A stretch of 64,000 nt of DNA from contig NC_070560.1 of the NCBI RefSeq assembly GCF_026914185.1, positions 8,547,501 through 8,611,500 of the forward strand, read 5' to 3'. Under the pieces are notes generated by a model, which saw nothing but the letters and a program-made list of their open reading frames with translations, had not been told where the DNA came from and did not search any database. The DNA comes from Puccinia triticina (lineage: Eukaryota; Basidiomycota; Pucciniomycetes; Pucciniales; Pucciniaceae). Both the position numbers and the translations under genes were made by a program. Of the stretch, positions 22,920 to 34,719 are shown piece after piece; position 1 is the first letter of the stretch; the number at the start of each line of letters is the position of its first letter.

Positions 22920-23548
22920 CAATACTGACTTACAACTGTGTGAAGGTTGACTGGTTTTGGTTGGCTGCACCTTGTTGTGACATGGTCTTAGGTCTCGACT
23001 GCAACATATGTCACAGGTTGTGTAGATAGTATTTATGTTGATTTTATCTCTTCATTTGGAAATCATCTATTACTGCGAGCTCTGCTCACAACAGGTTATG
23101 ACCCTCTTGCTGGAGTAAGCTCAATTTCTTATATACTTGTAGCTGGCACCTAGGACAAGAACCACCTTTGGTAGTCCCATTCAGGACAAGTCCAGTAGTC
23201 ATTTCCTTGACAAGAAACTGTAGTCCGCCGGCAAGCACCTTTTTTCTTTCCCTTCCCATCTATTTCTCTTGATCATCCAACCAACCGTTCCATCTCATCA
23301 ACAATAAAAAAGGACTGTAATATCCGCTTAAGAGTTTGAGTGAAACTAGAACTAGAACATCCAAACTTTGTATTGTGCGGCAAACATACTGCAAGTGTTT
23401 ACGTTGGTCTGATCAACCATAACCGCACAAACAAAGCAAGGACTGACAAAACTCAAAGTTCTGTGACACAACTGAAAAGTAAGTCTGGACTTGTTTATCC
23501 CTCAAGAAACTCTACCTTTGACATTCCCCATAACCAGGATCCTCATCT
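22920..23548. other. No gene seen
   Basis: Mixed-composition sequence with short frames only and no recognisable element ends. Confidence 0.3.
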
Positions 23549-23568
23549 CTCTCTCTCTCTCTCTATTC
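23549..23568. repeat. CT microsatellite
   Basis: About nine to ten CT dinucleotides in a pyrimidine-rich stretch. Confidence 0.8.
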
Positions 23569-23714
23569 CTTCTGACACTTCCATATCCATTTTTTCCATT
23601 TTTCCCCTTCCCCTTATTTTTTGGGTTGGGCTTTAGGCACGCCAAAATAATGCCGGATGCATGCCAAAAAAGGCGTGAAGTCCGGACCATTCCAAGATTA
23701 TTGGAGTAGAGGAT

Positions 23715-23905
23715 TGTTCACTCCAAAACCAGCCCCCATTTGCAGTGCCTAACCCGGAACTCCAGGCTGGTATGGAGTGAACACCCTGCCACACCAAAAC
23801 CAGCCCCCCCTCAATGGCCAGTCTGCGCCGGCCATCGAGGACAGTATATACACTCAATGACCGGCACAGGCCGGCCATCAATGCTTAACCGCTGGCGGCC
23901 ATCCT
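23715..23905. repeat. Hairpin cluster including GACCGG/CCGGTC-type units
   Basis: First an inverted pair GTTCACTCCAAAACCAGCC / GGCTGGTATGGAGTGAAC (23715-23782). Then two units of the GATGACCGG-type hairpin: CTCAATGGCCAG...GCCGGCCATCGAGG and CTCAATGACCGGCACAGGCC...GGCCATCAATG. It belongs to the same family as the arrays at 39727, 41235, 47618 and 48732. Confidence 0.65.
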
Positions 23906-24430
23906 CTCACTTGTTTTTTGACCCTGCTAGACAGGGATGGACAGTGGGCCATGGTGCATCAGCATGCTGATGCTAGGTGGCTGGGTGCGGGTTATTTTCT
24001 TTTCCTTTTTTGATTGTTGCAGGTTTTCTGGTTGGTTTTAAGATTTGTAGAGGGGAAACCCTGTTAGAATTATGCCCCGTGCCCAGAAGAGGGCTTATTT
24101 CTCTTTTGTTCCTTTTCATTCCATCAGGGTCCCTCAGCCACTCAGGCCCCTCTTTAGGCCCCTTTTCCTCCATGTATTTCATCTGTCCCCACATGAAATA
24201 CAGACATCACTTAGTTCTGAGCCATTGGTAGTCAGACCTCCTGCTCCATTGGAGACTTCTGCACTGCTGTTCTGAGTCCTTGTGCATCCTGTGCACTTGA
24301 CCTTCTTCAGCTCACTTCACCTCACTCTCAGGCCTCCGGCCACATTTCCTTCAAACCCTGGATGTTTTTTTTCTGGCACTTCTAGTGGGGAAACCCTTGA
24401 TTTTTTTGTGAGTATTTTGTAAGTTTGTAG
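23906..24430. other. No gene; shares a segment with 46438-46470
   Basis: CCCTGCTAGACAGGGATGG followed by TGGGCCATGGTG (about 23926-23955) is repeated at 46438-46470. The rest shows no gene. Confidence 0.35.
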
Positions 24431-24653
24431 GGGAAACCCTTGAAGTTTTGTTTCATGATTCAGAGGCTTTAATATCCTTGGATTTGATTTACAAAAAAAA
24501 GGACCTCAGAACAGCTCAGAACCTCTCAGAACCCAACCGTGACATGCGAGCATGCGCGTTTACATAATTAAGCCTCTCCTTCGACGCCGGACGGAGAGGC
24601 TGTACACGCTCGACCGGCAGCACGCTGCCAGCACTCCAACCTCAGCCCCAACC

Positions 24654-25558
24654 ATGGCCATCTCACCCGTCCCACCACCCCCACCATCCACCCTCCCAGT
24701 GCCCGTCAGCACTACCATCGTCATCAGCCCAGACCTCAGGCATGTCGAGCTCGAGATCGAGAAACATCTCAAGGAGGAGCAAGGCCTCAAACTGGACACC
24801 GACCAACAACTCTGCCCCCAACATCTACTCCATCTCGCCTCGATCAGCCAGCCATCCTCCGCCGAGAACCACCAACCGCCCTGCCAGCTAGGCACCGACT
24901 GTCCCTTCCGTCATGTCAGCCCATCCGGCCTCAACTTCACCGCCCCTCCTGCCGGCTCAGCAGCATCCAACCGGAACCACCACCCCCATCATCATCACCA
25001 CTCCTCCCACTCCAAAACGGTTTGCAAACATTGGCTGCGCGGACTATGCAAAAAGGGCAACTCGTGCGAATTCTTGCACGAGTACAACCTCAGGACGATG
25101 CCCGAATGTTGGTTCTTTGGGAAATACGGATTCTGCAGTAACGGGGATGAATGCATGTACTTACACGTCGATGAACGGATGAGAGTGCTCGAATGTATGG
25201 ACTTCCGAAGAGGGTTCTGTCCCAAAGGTCCGTCTCTCCTGTACTGGATATCAAATAAAATCGCTCCTTATTTCCGTTTTTTTTTTTTTATATTCTTTAG
25301 GTCCCGAATGTTCAAAAAAACACATCAGAAGGCCGATCTGTCGATTATACATGGCCGGATTTTGTCCCTATGAAAAAACCTGTCAGTTGGGTGGCCATCC
25401 GAAGTTTGAGGTTGACCCAACCCCGAGGGGGAACCCGTACATCAACTCCTTCAATCCCTTCGATCGGCCACGAGGAGATCCCGATCGACCGATCTATAAC
25501 GGGCCAATATCCATCAACAAAGGCCCGCTAGGAATCAGCAAACACCATCATCATCATC

Positions 25559-25592
<34 letters not shown>

Positions 25593-26108
25593 GCAGCAGC
25601 AGCAGCAGATCAATCCTCAACAACAACCCTCTCTCCCTCAACATCCCAACCCGCAAGCTCATAATCCCCCGCTGAACCCTCATTTGATCCAACACCAAAT
25701 CAACCTCAAAACTAATAACATCCTTAACAACCATCACCCACTCAACCCCCTCCTCCTCAACCCGCCCTCTTCAACTAACCCTCCGGCCCAGCATCATCCC
25801 AACCAACATCTTAATAACGAAGGTCTTCTGAATGACGAACATTGGGTTCAAACTGATTCCGGACCACGGAAGAAGCGAAACTTGGACGAAGTCACCTGTT
25901 TTAAAGTCTGTCCATCATCCATCTTCCTTCCGAGATTTTCTCCCGGGTTTTCTGATCATGGTTGGGGGTTTTTTTATGACAGTGTGGTCAAAGAGGTCAT
26001 TACGCAAACACATGTCCTAATCCAATGGTCCCTGGTAATAGAGGTGGCGTCGTCAGAGGTCCTGGAGGCCGGCTTCTGGGCGAAGAGGATCTCTTGCCTG
26101 TCCTATAA
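24654..26108 (+). CDS. YTH1: CPSF30/Yth1-type polyadenylation factor
   Basis: Cleavage and polyadenylation factor subunit that binds pre-mRNA near the AAUAAA signal through CCCH zinc fingers. Exons 24654-25227, 25301-25905 and 25983-26108 give 434 residues; both introns are GT-AG and short (73 and 77 bases). Five CCCH fingers follow in order: CQLGTDCPFRH, then CKHWLRGLCKKGNSCEFLH, CWFFGKYGFCSNGDECMYLH, CMDFRRGFCPKGPECSKKH (across intron 1) and CRLYMAGFCPYEKTCQLGGH. A His5/poly-Gln tract sits in a disordered linker. The last exon completes a CCHC knuckle (CFKCGQRGHYANTC), as in animal CPSF4 and unlike budding-yeast Yth1. ATG 24654 has a strong ACCATGG context; an in-frame ATG at 24552 would add a leader that looks untranslated. 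The 5' LTR of the Gypsy element begins 138 bases after the stop codon, so the native 3' end may be affected. Confidence 0.92.
25546..25608. repeat. CAT/CAA/CAG trinucleotide repeat (His-Gln tract)
   Basis: An in-frame run of CAT/CAC, then CAA, then CAG codons inside YTH1 encodes five His followed by about 17-19 Gln. The frame is kept, so length changes would alter only the linker. Confidence 0.9.
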
Positions 26109-26246
26109 GCGATTCTCTCCTATCCTCTTTCTATTCTTTGTATTTTGCTTTATTGACGGAATTCTGGCAGTCTTCCAAACATTGTTGGATTTCCCGGGCG
26201 GAATATCTGGTAGCGGTCACGTGATATCCGGTAAATACCCGGAATA

Positions 26247-27243
26247 TGTCAGCTAGCTACTGTACCAGAGCTAGCTGGACAATAAATGAAATATTAAAAG
26301 CGCTTCCTTTTTTAGCGTACAAAAAATCTAAGTATAAAAAGAAAAATACATAAATAAATAGCGCCTCCTTAAAATAAGAAAGGAGGCGCAGAAATACAAA
26401 TAATACCAAAGGAATGTTTTGAGACAAAGATAGCTCAAGAAAGAGGCTACACTTGCAACGGGAGACATGCGACTAATCGCTAAAACAAGAAAGCATGAGC
26501 AAGAAACATTACGAAAAGACTCGCGGTAGCATAGAAAATGCTCATCTTAGCTTCCCCTAAAAGAGAAGGGCTCATCTCCGTGACAAGAAGTCATGACGAA
26601 GAGATGAGCTCCCGCGGAAAAAAGCAAAGGATCCCTAGAGACCTGGATCTCTACGAGAGATCCATAGAAAACTCTATATAAAGAGACCCTCCTCCGCCGA
26701 AGGGGAAAGGAGATCATCATCCTCCCTGACATTGACCATAGCGCCTTCCATCGAAACACACCTTCGACCGAAAGATTCTCTGCTCCGTTGTCCGATTTCT
26801 TTGAAGTTCGAAAAGAAAAACTTTTTCAGCGCTACTCTACAAAGCGCTCGCGGTTCTCTCCTAGGAAACTCAGCCCGGACTCTTTGTAGGTGAAAGTATT
26901 GCCTACTAATCAGTGAGTCTCCCTAGTTTCTCTCTCATAGAAACCCTTCCTCTGAAGGTTTCTACCGGGGTGTCCCAGCGAACCAAACCTGAATTCCAGG
27001 CCCCTGCTGCTTCAGGCATTCCACCACCCCTGTCTTACAGGCCCTGAATAGTTAAGGAGGGCACTTAAATACTCTTAACTCTTTGAGTTAAGCCCCTCCG
27101 TGCTTAAATATAATTCTTTCTTTAAGTTGCCGGAATTCTACCCTCTGAATCCGAGCTCGTCATCCTTCCGCTATAACTATAGCGCCTAAAGTTGCAGCCG
27201 GCGTAGCTAGAAGACAGTAGTCTTGGTATTGCCGCCGCTGACA
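26247..27243 (+). repeat. 5' LTR, 997 bp
   Basis: Contains CTCTATATAAAGAGACCC (TATA box near 26673-26679) and an inverted GCGCCTCCTTA...TAAGGAGGCGC stem at about 26361-26390. Its sequence corresponds to 33718-34714. Confidence 0.95.
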
Positions 27244-27430
27244 ATTGGGGGTCTGGCCGGGAACTTATCCTTGAAAAACGCCTACCCTGTCATACTACTA
27301 TACAAAAACCAAACAAAATAAAAAATAATAATAAAATAAAACCTACCTTTTATCTCTGCTAAACTCTCTTATATAAAAATATATAAAAGCTAAAACTATA
27401 TCATCTTTTTTTTCCTCTCTTCCCGAAAAG

Positions 27431-27837
27431 TGAATCATCTGGAAGAAAACGCTGAACTAATAAAACACTATCTTAACTATCTTAGAATCAGATCCGAAGA
27501 GTTTCGAGCCAATTACAAACCATCTGACTGGGAACTCCTCACCTACGAAGAACAGTTACAGATAGCCAACCTCCGCATACAAAAGAACTACTTAAAAGAA
27601 GTATAAGAAGCTCGCATTGAATTCCAATTCTTAGTAGCAGATCACCAAGCCACTAGGAAACAAAGAGAATACGAACGCTTCTTAAAAAGTACGCCTTTTT
27701 TTCTTCTTACTAACTAGTAAAATAATAATATTCATTCTTCTCTCCAGTGACCTCTATCGACCACACTTCTACATCTGCCTCCCTTACCGCTCACCGTGCC
27801 GTCAGCGACACTTTTTCCGACGAGGAATTAGACGAAG
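27431..27837 (+). pseudogene. Gag-like leader segment, spliced or broken
   Basis: The frame after a possible acceptor (CCCGAAAAG) reads NHLEENAELIKHYLNYLR and SDWELLTYEEQLQIANLR, then a TAA near 27604, then EARIEFQFLVADHQATRKQR. A candidate intron (GTACGC at about 27690 to CTCTCCAG at about 27747, with a CTAAC branch site) would join it to TSIDHTSTSASLTAH and FSDEELDEGF. It is charged and helical in composition. Other Gypsy elements of rusts appear to have comparable N-terminal leaders, but I cannot define a full exon chain to the downstream frame. Confidence 0.4.
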
Positions 27838-27903
27838 GCTTTTGTTAGTAAAACTTTTTATCTCCTTCTTACTAAAAAAGGAATAAAAATACTAAAGCAA
27901 CAA

Positions 27904-29004
27904 ATGGCTACCAGATCCAGCCGACCTGAACTTAAAAGCCCTCTCCCCGCCACGACTAGGAAGGTCAGACAGCGTAGTAACCGTGAGGAACGAGCCAAAG
28001 AAGAAAACCACGGCTCCAGTTCAGAATCCGAGTACGTCGACAGCCAGAGCGATGGAAGTCGACGAAATAGTCCAATCCTCGGGCAATACCCAGAAACCCC
28101 GAGAAGAGACGGTCATAGACACCTCGAAGATGTCCAAGATGGAATTGACCAAACACCTGGTCAAAGAGCACGTCAAGCTCTGGCAAGAGTGCACCAAATC
28201 CCAGCCCCTTGGCGCGAGCGAGGAGCTCAGAGCGTTACTTCGCAAAGCTCAGGAATCCCAGAAATCTTGCCAGAAGATTATGAAACAAAACGAACTCGAG
28301 GCTCACGTACAAGGATGGAACCCGTGGACGGTAATGAAATTCATGTTCCCCGCGAAAAACGCCGACAAAGGAAAGAAGAGAAGTTCCACCTCGAACAATA
28401 TGAGGAAGAGCCACAATCCCCGACAATGGCAGAAGTTAATGAGAGTAGCGGACACTCTCGACCAGGCCTGCAACAACATGGATTAAGCCCCGACGAATTT
28501 TTTTCATTTTTTTCCAATGTATATAGTAACATGGCCAATTTGAGCGACAATAGCAATAAGAGTCACAAAAATATCATTGCTAGTATTAAGATGTGTCACA
28601 CAGATTTAAGGAATGTTATGGAGACTGCCTTTCAGAAGGCGTTAGAAAGATCATTGGAGCCTTATGTAGCAGTCCCCGAGTTGAAAACTATTATGCTAGA
28701 TATTAATAAAAAATTAAGTAACACCAAGAATAATTCCAAAGCGATTGAAATCGCCGTGGAAGAAGTATCAGAAAGGCTTAGTAACTTAGAAAAACAATCA
28801 ACTAAAGCATCTACCTCGCCTGATCTGGAAGCTTTCCTTCGCGAATATAAGCTGAGAGCGGAACAAGAGTCAAGCCTCCAACTTAATCTAATTAGCGCGG
28901 TCAATGAATTGATTAACAGGAGCAATATAAACTCGGCGAAAATTGATCAGTTAATGCAGACTAACTATGCTCCCAAAGGAAAAGATGAACCTCCTCATTT
29001 TTGA
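27904..29004 (+). CDS. Gag-like ORF1 of the Gypsy element
   Basis: 366 codons from ATG 27904. The C-terminal half looks authentic: DEFFSFFSNVYSNMANLSDN, coiled-coil-like KTIMLDINKKLSNTKNNSKA and EEVSERLSNLEKQSTKAST. The first half (to about 28486) overlaps a second open frame starting at 27983 that also looks protein-like (SKMELTKHLVKEHVKLWQEC and SEELRALLRKAQESQKSC). A switch from that frame to this one around 28300 would give a single sensible protein, so either a one-base indel, an intron or a frameshift is involved. It probably contributes to the virus-like particle. Confidence 0.6.
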   Translation: MATRSSRPELKSPLPATTRKVRQRSNREERAKEENHGSSSESEYVDSQSDGSRRNSPILGQYPETPRRDGHRHLEDVQDGIDQTPGQRARQALARVHQIPAPWRERGAQSVTSQSSGIPEILPEDYETKRTRGSRTRMEPVDGNEIHVPREKRRQRKEEKFHLEQYEEEPQSPTMAEVNESSGHSRPGLQQHGLSPDEFFSFFSNVYSNMANLSDNSNKSHKNIIASIKMCHTDLRNVMETAFQKALERSLEPYVAVPELKTIMLDINKKLSNTKNNSKAIEIAVEEVSERLSNLEKQSTKASTSPDLEAFLREYKLRAEQESSLQLNLISAVNELINRSNINSAKIDQLMQTNYAPKGKDEPPHF

Positions 29005-29152
29005 GGACCAAGAGCTACTCCAGAGGCAAAACCTGATGCCAGCTGAAGTACAGAACATGAAGAACCTAGGTTCAATAACCCTTTTATGAATTCTTCCCCA
29101 ACTGATAAGCAAACCAGAGGCGCGCAGACCAGACTTTACTAAGAGTCCTTCT

Positions 29153-32100
29153 ATGGGAATCCCCAACATGACTACTCTTAATAAACTACTTCCCCCAATC
29201 AAAGATTGGCCGAAGTTTAGCGGAGAAGGAGAATACGATCATGTAAACTTTATGAAATACATAGATCACATCCTCAAGTCATATAAAGCAGATGAACTAG
29301 TAGTTATCAGCAGACTACCGCGCCTGTTCGAAGGGGTAGCGCTGGATTGGTTTGTTAATATCAACGAATCAGAAGGAGATATAACTTGGAAAGAATGGAA
29401 GGAGCTCATACATGAGCAATTTGGCACACGCATATGGGAGAACAGAATGCGCAAAGCTTTTGAAACTGACTATTTCGATGCTGCTAAACACCAAGCTCAT
29501 AAATGGTGCTTAACCCAAAAGAAAAGAATCCTCTGTATTGACCGCAATGCCTCTAGATTAACAATTAATGAGAAAATACTGAACCAATGTAGGGGCTCCA
29601 TGGAACATGCTGTACGTTGCCGTATCCACAATTTAGATGTTAATCTCACCAAACTCATTGGGGTCATGGAAGAAATAGTAGAACACACGGGGTTACATAA
29701 AAGATATAGAGAACCTCCAGTAACCGCTGATAGGGCTCTTAAGGAACCCCCACCCAAAAATGTCTCTACTGAAGTCCCTAAAAAGAACTTGTCCGTTGAA
29801 TGTTATAACTGTGGAGAAAAAGGACACCGGCGACCTGAATGTCCCAATCCTCGTAAGAAAATCAACCATATATCATATGATTCTGAAGAAGAGTCAGATA
29901 GAGAATCCTCCTTCAATATAATCCGCACGGAACCAGAGGAAATAGAATCAAGTGCTATGGTGATACAAGCAGATATGGGAGATGACATTAATATCAATTC
30001 CATTCACGGCGACTCTTGTCTACCTCAGAAATGGGATATTTCTATGCCTGTAGGACACGTATCTCAAGCTAAATTATTTACAAATAAACCCGCACCAGGT
30101 ATGAGCTACACTCTAGGTCAGACTAGTTATACTACTGCGCTGTTTAACGGACAAGAATGTAAATTACTATTGGATATAGGAGCCTTCTGCTCATGTGTTA
30201 GCGCTTCGTTCTTAAACTCCATGTATCCTGAATGGAAAGATGTTCTCTTACCTACACCAAGGGCAAAATTCAGTAGTTGTAATTCAACTATGAAACCTCT
30301 AGGAGTAATATCGATTCCCTTGATATTTCCCCACTCTAAAGGATCCTTAAAACTCGACCTTGAATTCGTAGTCCTTCAGGATGCTCTATGTGATTACCTG
30401 ATATTAGGCAATGACGCCTTTTGCATGTATGGCTTTGACATTTTTCAGAGTAGAGGCCGTTTCTTCACAATAGGAGGCGACACTAAAAAGAAGTTTCAAA
30501 TATGTAACATTGCGCCCAGCTCCTCTGAAGACATCACGCCTTCCAAAGCAGAGGAAGAATTCGGATCAGAATATTTATCGCAAGCAGCTATCAATAAAAC
30601 CCTTACTAAGAAACAACAATTGGAACTCTTAGTAACATGTCATAAACACCGTGATGCTTTCTGTACAAGTGAGCATCCGATAGGTGATGTCAAAGGGCAT
30701 GATATAAAACTAGAGCTAACTTGTGAACCGCCGTACCCTCCTATTCTTCGGAGAGCTCCATATCCCTCGAGTCCTAAGTCAAGGGAAGCATTAGAAACAC
30801 ATATAGAGGAACTTCTCCTCTTAGGTGTCATTAGGAAGGTAGGACATAACAAACAGGTAAATATCACGACGCCTGTCCTCATAGCATGGCACAACGAAAA
30901 ATCGCGTATGGTGGGCGACTTCAGAGCTCTAAATAACTATACTAAAGCGGATTATTACCCCATCCCGCGAATAGACCACTCACTCAATAATTTAGCTCAA
31001 TCGAAATACATCACTACCATGGATGTCTTGAAGGGATTTCACCAGATACCGATTGAGGCTAATAGCCGCCAATATATGAGGATTATTTGTCACTTAGGCG
31101 TCTATGAATACTTGCGCATGCCTTTCGGCATCAAAAACGCTCCCTCTCACTTTCAACGGATGATGGATAGCATCCTGGGGGAATTCATTCGCGAAGGATG
31201 GTTGATGGTTTACATAGATGATATTATATTATTCTCTAAAACATGGGAGGACCATATAGCAAAACTGAGTGTGATACTACAACGCATAGCTGAAGCGGGA
31301 CTGAAGTTATCTATTAAGAAATGTAACTTTGGATTCGCCGAGTTGAAGGCGCTGGGACACATAGTATCAGGGCTTTCATTAGCTATAGACCAAAATAGGG
31401 TGGCAGCGGTCCTTCTGAAAGCCATGCCTCAGAACATCACGGAAATGCAATCTTTCCTAGGCTTCTGTAGTTACTACCGGCAACATATACCACGCTTTGC
31501 TAAAGTAACTAAATGCCTATACGAATTGTGTAGCAAAGATATTATATTTGAAATGACTCACACCAGAGTAGAAGCTTATGCGCTGCTGAGAGAATTAATG
31601 ACAACAGCTCCGGTATTAGCTCAACCTGACTACAATCTCCCTTTTATCCTATACATTGACGCCTGCTTCGAAGGGATAGGGGCAGCCTTACATCAAGAAT
31701 TCGTGATAGAAGGTATTCCAACAGAAAAACCTATTCTATTTATCTCTAGGCAAGTAAGGAAAACAGAGAAACGGTACGGCGCTAGTCAGATGGAGTGCCT
31801 TTGCCTAGTTTGGGCCCTAGAGAAGCTACATTATTACTTGGAAGGATGTAATGTAGTAGTTATAACGGATTGTACAGCTGTAAAAACTCTGATGAATATG
31901 AAAACGCCGAACCGTCATATGTTGCGATGGCAAATAGCAATACAACTCTATCGAGGACACATGACCATTCTTCACAGAGCTGGTGCAAAACATTTGAATG
32001 CCAACGGCCTTAGCAGATGGGCTCTGCCCAATACACCTGATAATCCAGCTTATGATCCCGAAGACGAAGGCGTTTTGCCCATCCTAGGAATACACGTTTG

Positions 32101-33439
32101 CGATATAGATGATGCCTTCTTTGACTTAGTCCGTCTTAGTTATGAAAAGAACCCAGATTTAGTAAAACTTATGAGTATACTAGATAATGAGAATAGCTCC
32201 CCCGAGCTTATTGCAAGCCTACCATCATATTTACTTGCACCCTACAACCAGGGAAAATTTACCCTTCTAGATGGAGTAATATATTACCGTCACCGACATT
32301 CCAGTGTCATTGTTTTACAGGATAAGGACCAAATCAAAGACATTTTGGCTGAATGTCATGATAGCGTCAGCTCTGGACATTTCGCCCTGGATAGAACTAT
32401 GGAAAGAGTCGGCCAAACAGCTTGGTGGGCGGATTGGAAGAATGAAACCAAGGATTTTGTCTCTAGCTGCCGCGCTTGTCAAACGTCGAATAAATTGACA
32501 GGAAAGAGGTTTGGTTTACTCCAGACTATCGAGGAACCTAGAGCCAGGTGGGAGATTATTAATATGGATTTCGTCACCGGACTTCCTCCAGGGGGACCAT
32601 ACTCTTACAACTCTGTTATAGTCATAGTAGACAGGTTCTCCAAAAGAGCCCGCTTCATCCCTAACCATAAAGACGACACGGCAATGGAAGTAGCTATGAC
32701 TTTTTGGAATAGAATCCTGTCCGATGTAGGAATACCCCGCATAATCATCAGTGACCGCGACCCTAAATTCACATCGGAGTTCTGGAGAAACCTCCACGAT
32801 ATGCTGGGTACAAAGCTGGCCTTTTCGACAGCCTATCATCCGCAAACAGATGGGCTAGCCGAAAGGATGATACAGACGTTAGAAGATATGTTAAGGCGAT
32901 TTTGCGCTTTCGGGATAGATTTTAAGAACCACGACGGATATACTCACGACTGGGTGAATCTTCTACCAGCCCTGGAACTGGCGTACAACAGCCGTAGACA
33001 TTCCTCCACAAAAGAAATCCCCTTTGTCCTTGAAAGGGGTTGGGTTCCAAGAATGCCTGTAGCAGCTATAAATAACTCGTTACCACAAGCGCACCCTACA
33101 GCCGTGGATTTTAAATCAATGCTTGATATTACTAGTAAACATGCCGCTCAGTGCGTTGAGGAAGCAGTAGCATATAATAAACAAAGATGGGATCAATCCC
33201 ATAAGGAACCAGACTTCAAAATAGGTGATTTAGTAATGCTTTCTACGGTTAACTTCAATAACCTAGGAGGAAATAGGAAACTTAAGCCAGCATTTGTAGG
33301 ACCTTTCCCTATAACTAAATTACACGGCAAAAACGCTGTAGAAGTAATTTTAAGTGACGAACTTTCTAGAAAACACCCGGTTTTTCCGGTGAGTTTAGTT
33401 GAGCATTATAAAGAACGTACTGGTGAGGATACCCATTGA
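29153..33439 (+). CDS. Gypsy Gag-Pol polyprotein
   Basis: 1428 codons. Order: Gag (about residues 10-200, [19 protein letters not shown]); CCHC knuckle [14 protein letters not shown]; protease with [10 protein letters not shown], where the family has DTGA or DSGA; RT with [36 protein letters not shown] and [10 protein letters not shown]; RNase H with [30 protein letters not shown] and ITDCTAV. Integrase zinc binding is [15 protein letters not shown] with CRACQTSNK, and the catalytic triad is Asp in NMDFVTGLP, Asp in ISDRDPKF and Glu in [14 protein letters not shown]. The frame ends at TGA 33437-33439 just before a chromodomain. Apart from the protease Ile and that stop, the enzymatic motifs look intact. 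Confidence 0.93.
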   Translation: MGIPNMTTLNKLLPPIKDWPKFSGEGEYDHVNFMKYIDHILKSYKADELVVISRLPRLFEGVALDWFVNINESEGDITWKEWKELIHEQFGTRIWENRMRKAFETDYFDAAKHQAHKWCLTQKKRILCIDRNASRLTINEKILNQCRGSMEHAVRCRIHNLDVNLTKLIGVMEEIVEHTGLHKRYREPPVTADRALKEPPPKNVSTEVPKKNLSVECYNCGEKGHRRPECPNPRKKINHISYDSEEESDRESSFNIIRTEPEEIESSAMVIQADMGDDININSIHGDSCLPQKWDISMPVGHVSQAKLFTNKPAPGMSYTLGQTSYTTALFNGQECKLLLDIGAFCSCVSASFLNSMYPEWKDVLLPTPRAKFSSCNSTMKPLGVISIPLIFPHSKGSLKLDLEFVVLQDALCDYLILGNDAFCMYGFDIFQSRGRFFTIGGDTKKKFQICNIAPSSSEDITPSKAEEEFGSEYLSQAAINKTLTKKQQLELLVTCHKHRDAFCTSEHPIGDVKGHDIKLELTCEPPYPPILRRAPYPSSPKSREALETHIEELLLLGVIRKVGHNKQVNITTPVLIAWHNEKSRMVGDFRALNNYTKADYYPIPRIDHSLNNLAQSKYITTMDVLKGFHQIPIEANSRQYMRIICHLGVYEYLRMPFGIKNAPSHFQRMMDSILGEFIREGWLMVYIDDIILFSKTWEDHIAKLSVILQRIAEAGLKLSIKKCNFGFAELKALGHIVSGLSLAIDQNRVAAVLLKAMPQNITEMQSFLGFCSYYRQHIPRFAKVTKCLYELCSKDIIFEMTHTRVEAYALLRELMTTAPVLAQPDYNLPFILYIDACFEGIGAALHQEFVIEGIPTEKPILFISRQVRKTEKRYGASQMECLCLVWALEKLHYYLEGCNVVVITDCTAVKTLMNMKTPNRHMLRWQIAIQLYRGHMTILHRAGAKHLNANGLSRWALPNTPDNPAYDPEDEGVLPILGIHVCDIDDAFFDLVRLSYEKNPDLVKLMSILDNENSSPELIASLPSYLLAPYNQGKFTLLDGVIYYRHRHSSVIVLQDKDQIKDILAECHDSVSSGHFALDRTMERVGQTAWWADWKNETKDFVSSCRACQTSNKLTGKRFGLLQTIEEPRARWEIINMDFVTGLPPGGPYSYNSVIVIVDRFSKRARFIPNHKDDTAMEVAMTFWNRILSDVGIPRIIISDRDPKFTSEFWRNLHDMLGTKLAFSTAYHPQTDGLAERMIQTLEDMLRRFCAFGIDFKNHDGYTHDWVNLLPALELAYNSRRHSSTKEIPFVLERGWVPRMPVAAINNSLPQAHPTAVDFKSMLDITSKHAAQCVEEAVAYNKQRWDQSHKEPDFKIGDLVMLSTVNFNNLGGNRKLKPAFVGPFPITKLHGKNAVEVILSDELSRKHPVFPVSLVEHYKERTGEDTH

Positions 33440-33661
33440 CAAATCCCAGTACCTATAGAGGAAGAACCTTCCGCTTCTCGCCTTAAAGTTTCAAAGATTC
33501 TCAAAGATAAGAAAGCCCGACTGAATGGTAAGGATACACGTCTTTACCTGGTAAGATACAAGGGTCTCTCAGCCGATAAGGACGAGTGGCTCCCAGAGAA
33601 TAACATCCCTGATGGACCTATTCTATTAAGGAACTACAGAGCGTCTAAACGTGCCACATAA
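33440..33661 (+). pseudogene. C-terminal chromodomain cut off by a TGA
   Basis: In the same frame as the polyprotein. After TGA come QIPVPIEEEPSASRLKV and then a chromodomain: VSKILKDKKARL, RLYLVRYKGLSADKDEWLPE and GPILLRNY, to TAA 33659-33661. Chromodomains of Gypsy integrases guide insertion toward heterochromatin. The stop lies in CATTGACAA; TCGA in place of TTGA would restore Arg. Confidence 0.85.
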
Positions 33662-33717
33662 GATCCCCACCTTTTTTTTCGAGAAAAAAGGGGGAGACTT
33701 ATCTTGGTGGTGGCGAA

Positions 33718-34714
33718 TGTCAGCTAGCTACTGTACCAGAGCTAGCTGGACAATAAATGAAATATTAAAAGCGCTTCCTTTTTTAGCGTACAAAAAATCT
33801 AAGTATAAAAAGAAAAATACATAAATAAATAGCGCCTCCTTAAAATAAGAAAGGAGGCGCAGAAATACAAATAATACCAAAGGAACGTTTTGAGACAAAG
33901 ATAGCTCAAGAAAGAGGCTACACTTGCAACGGGAGACATGCGACTAATCGCTAAAACAAGAAAGCATGAGCAAGAAACATTACGAAAAGACTCGCGGTAG
34001 CATAGAAAATGCTCATCTTAGCTTCCCCTAAAAGAGAAGGGCTCATCTCCGTGACAAGAAGTCATGACGAAGAGATGAGCTCCCGCGGAAAAAAGCAAAG
34101 GATCCCTAGAGACCTGGATCTCTACGAGAGATCCATAGAAAACTCTATATAAAGAGACCCTCCTCCGCCGAAGGGGAAAGGAGATCATCATCCTCCCTGA
34201 CATTGACCATAGCGCCTTCCATCGAAACACACCTTCGACCGAAAGATTCTCTGCTCCGTTGTCCGATTTCTTTGAAGTTCGAAAAGAAAAACTTCTTCAG
34301 CGCTACTCTACAAAGCGCTCGCGGTTCTCTCCTAGGAAACTCAGCCCGGACTCTTTGTAGGTGAAAGTATTGCCTACTAATCAGTGAGTCTCCCTAGTTT
34401 CTCTCTCATAGAAACCCTTCCTCTGAAGGTTTCTACCGGGGTATCCCAGCGAGCCAAACCTGAATTCCAGGCCCCCGCTGCTTCAGGCATTCCACCACCC
34501 CTGTCTTACAGGCCCTGAATAGTTATGGAGGGCACTTAAATACTCTTAACTCTTTGAGTTAAGCCCCTCCGTGCTTAAATATAATTCTTTCTTTAAGTTG
34601 CCGGAATTCTACCCTCTGAATCCGAGCTCGTCATCCTTCCGCTATAACTATAGCGCCTAAAGTTGCAGCCGGCGTAGCTAGAAGACAGTAGTCTTGGTAT
34701 CGCCGCCGCTGACA
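33718..34714 (+). repeat. 3' LTR, 997 bp
   Basis: Same ends and length as the 5' LTR. Three of the 7 differences seen are CG/TG alternatives and one is a transversion. Confidence 0.95.
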
Positions 34715-34719
34715 GAATA

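Larger units (their letters stand above)
26247..34714 (+). mobile_element. Ty3/Gypsy chromodomain retrotransposon, nearly intact
   Basis: Both LTRs are 997 bp, start TGTCAGC and end GCTGACA, and are flanked by the perfect duplication GAATA (26242-26246 and 34715-34719). By eye the LTRs differ at 7 positions (about 0.7%), so the insertion is fairly recent. A purine tract (AAAAAAGGGGGAGA) precedes the 3' LTR. The interior holds an upstream Gag-like leader, an overlapping-frame Gag region and a 1428-codon Pol frame followed by a chromodomain. The element lies in the same orientation as YTH1. Confidence 0.97.
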
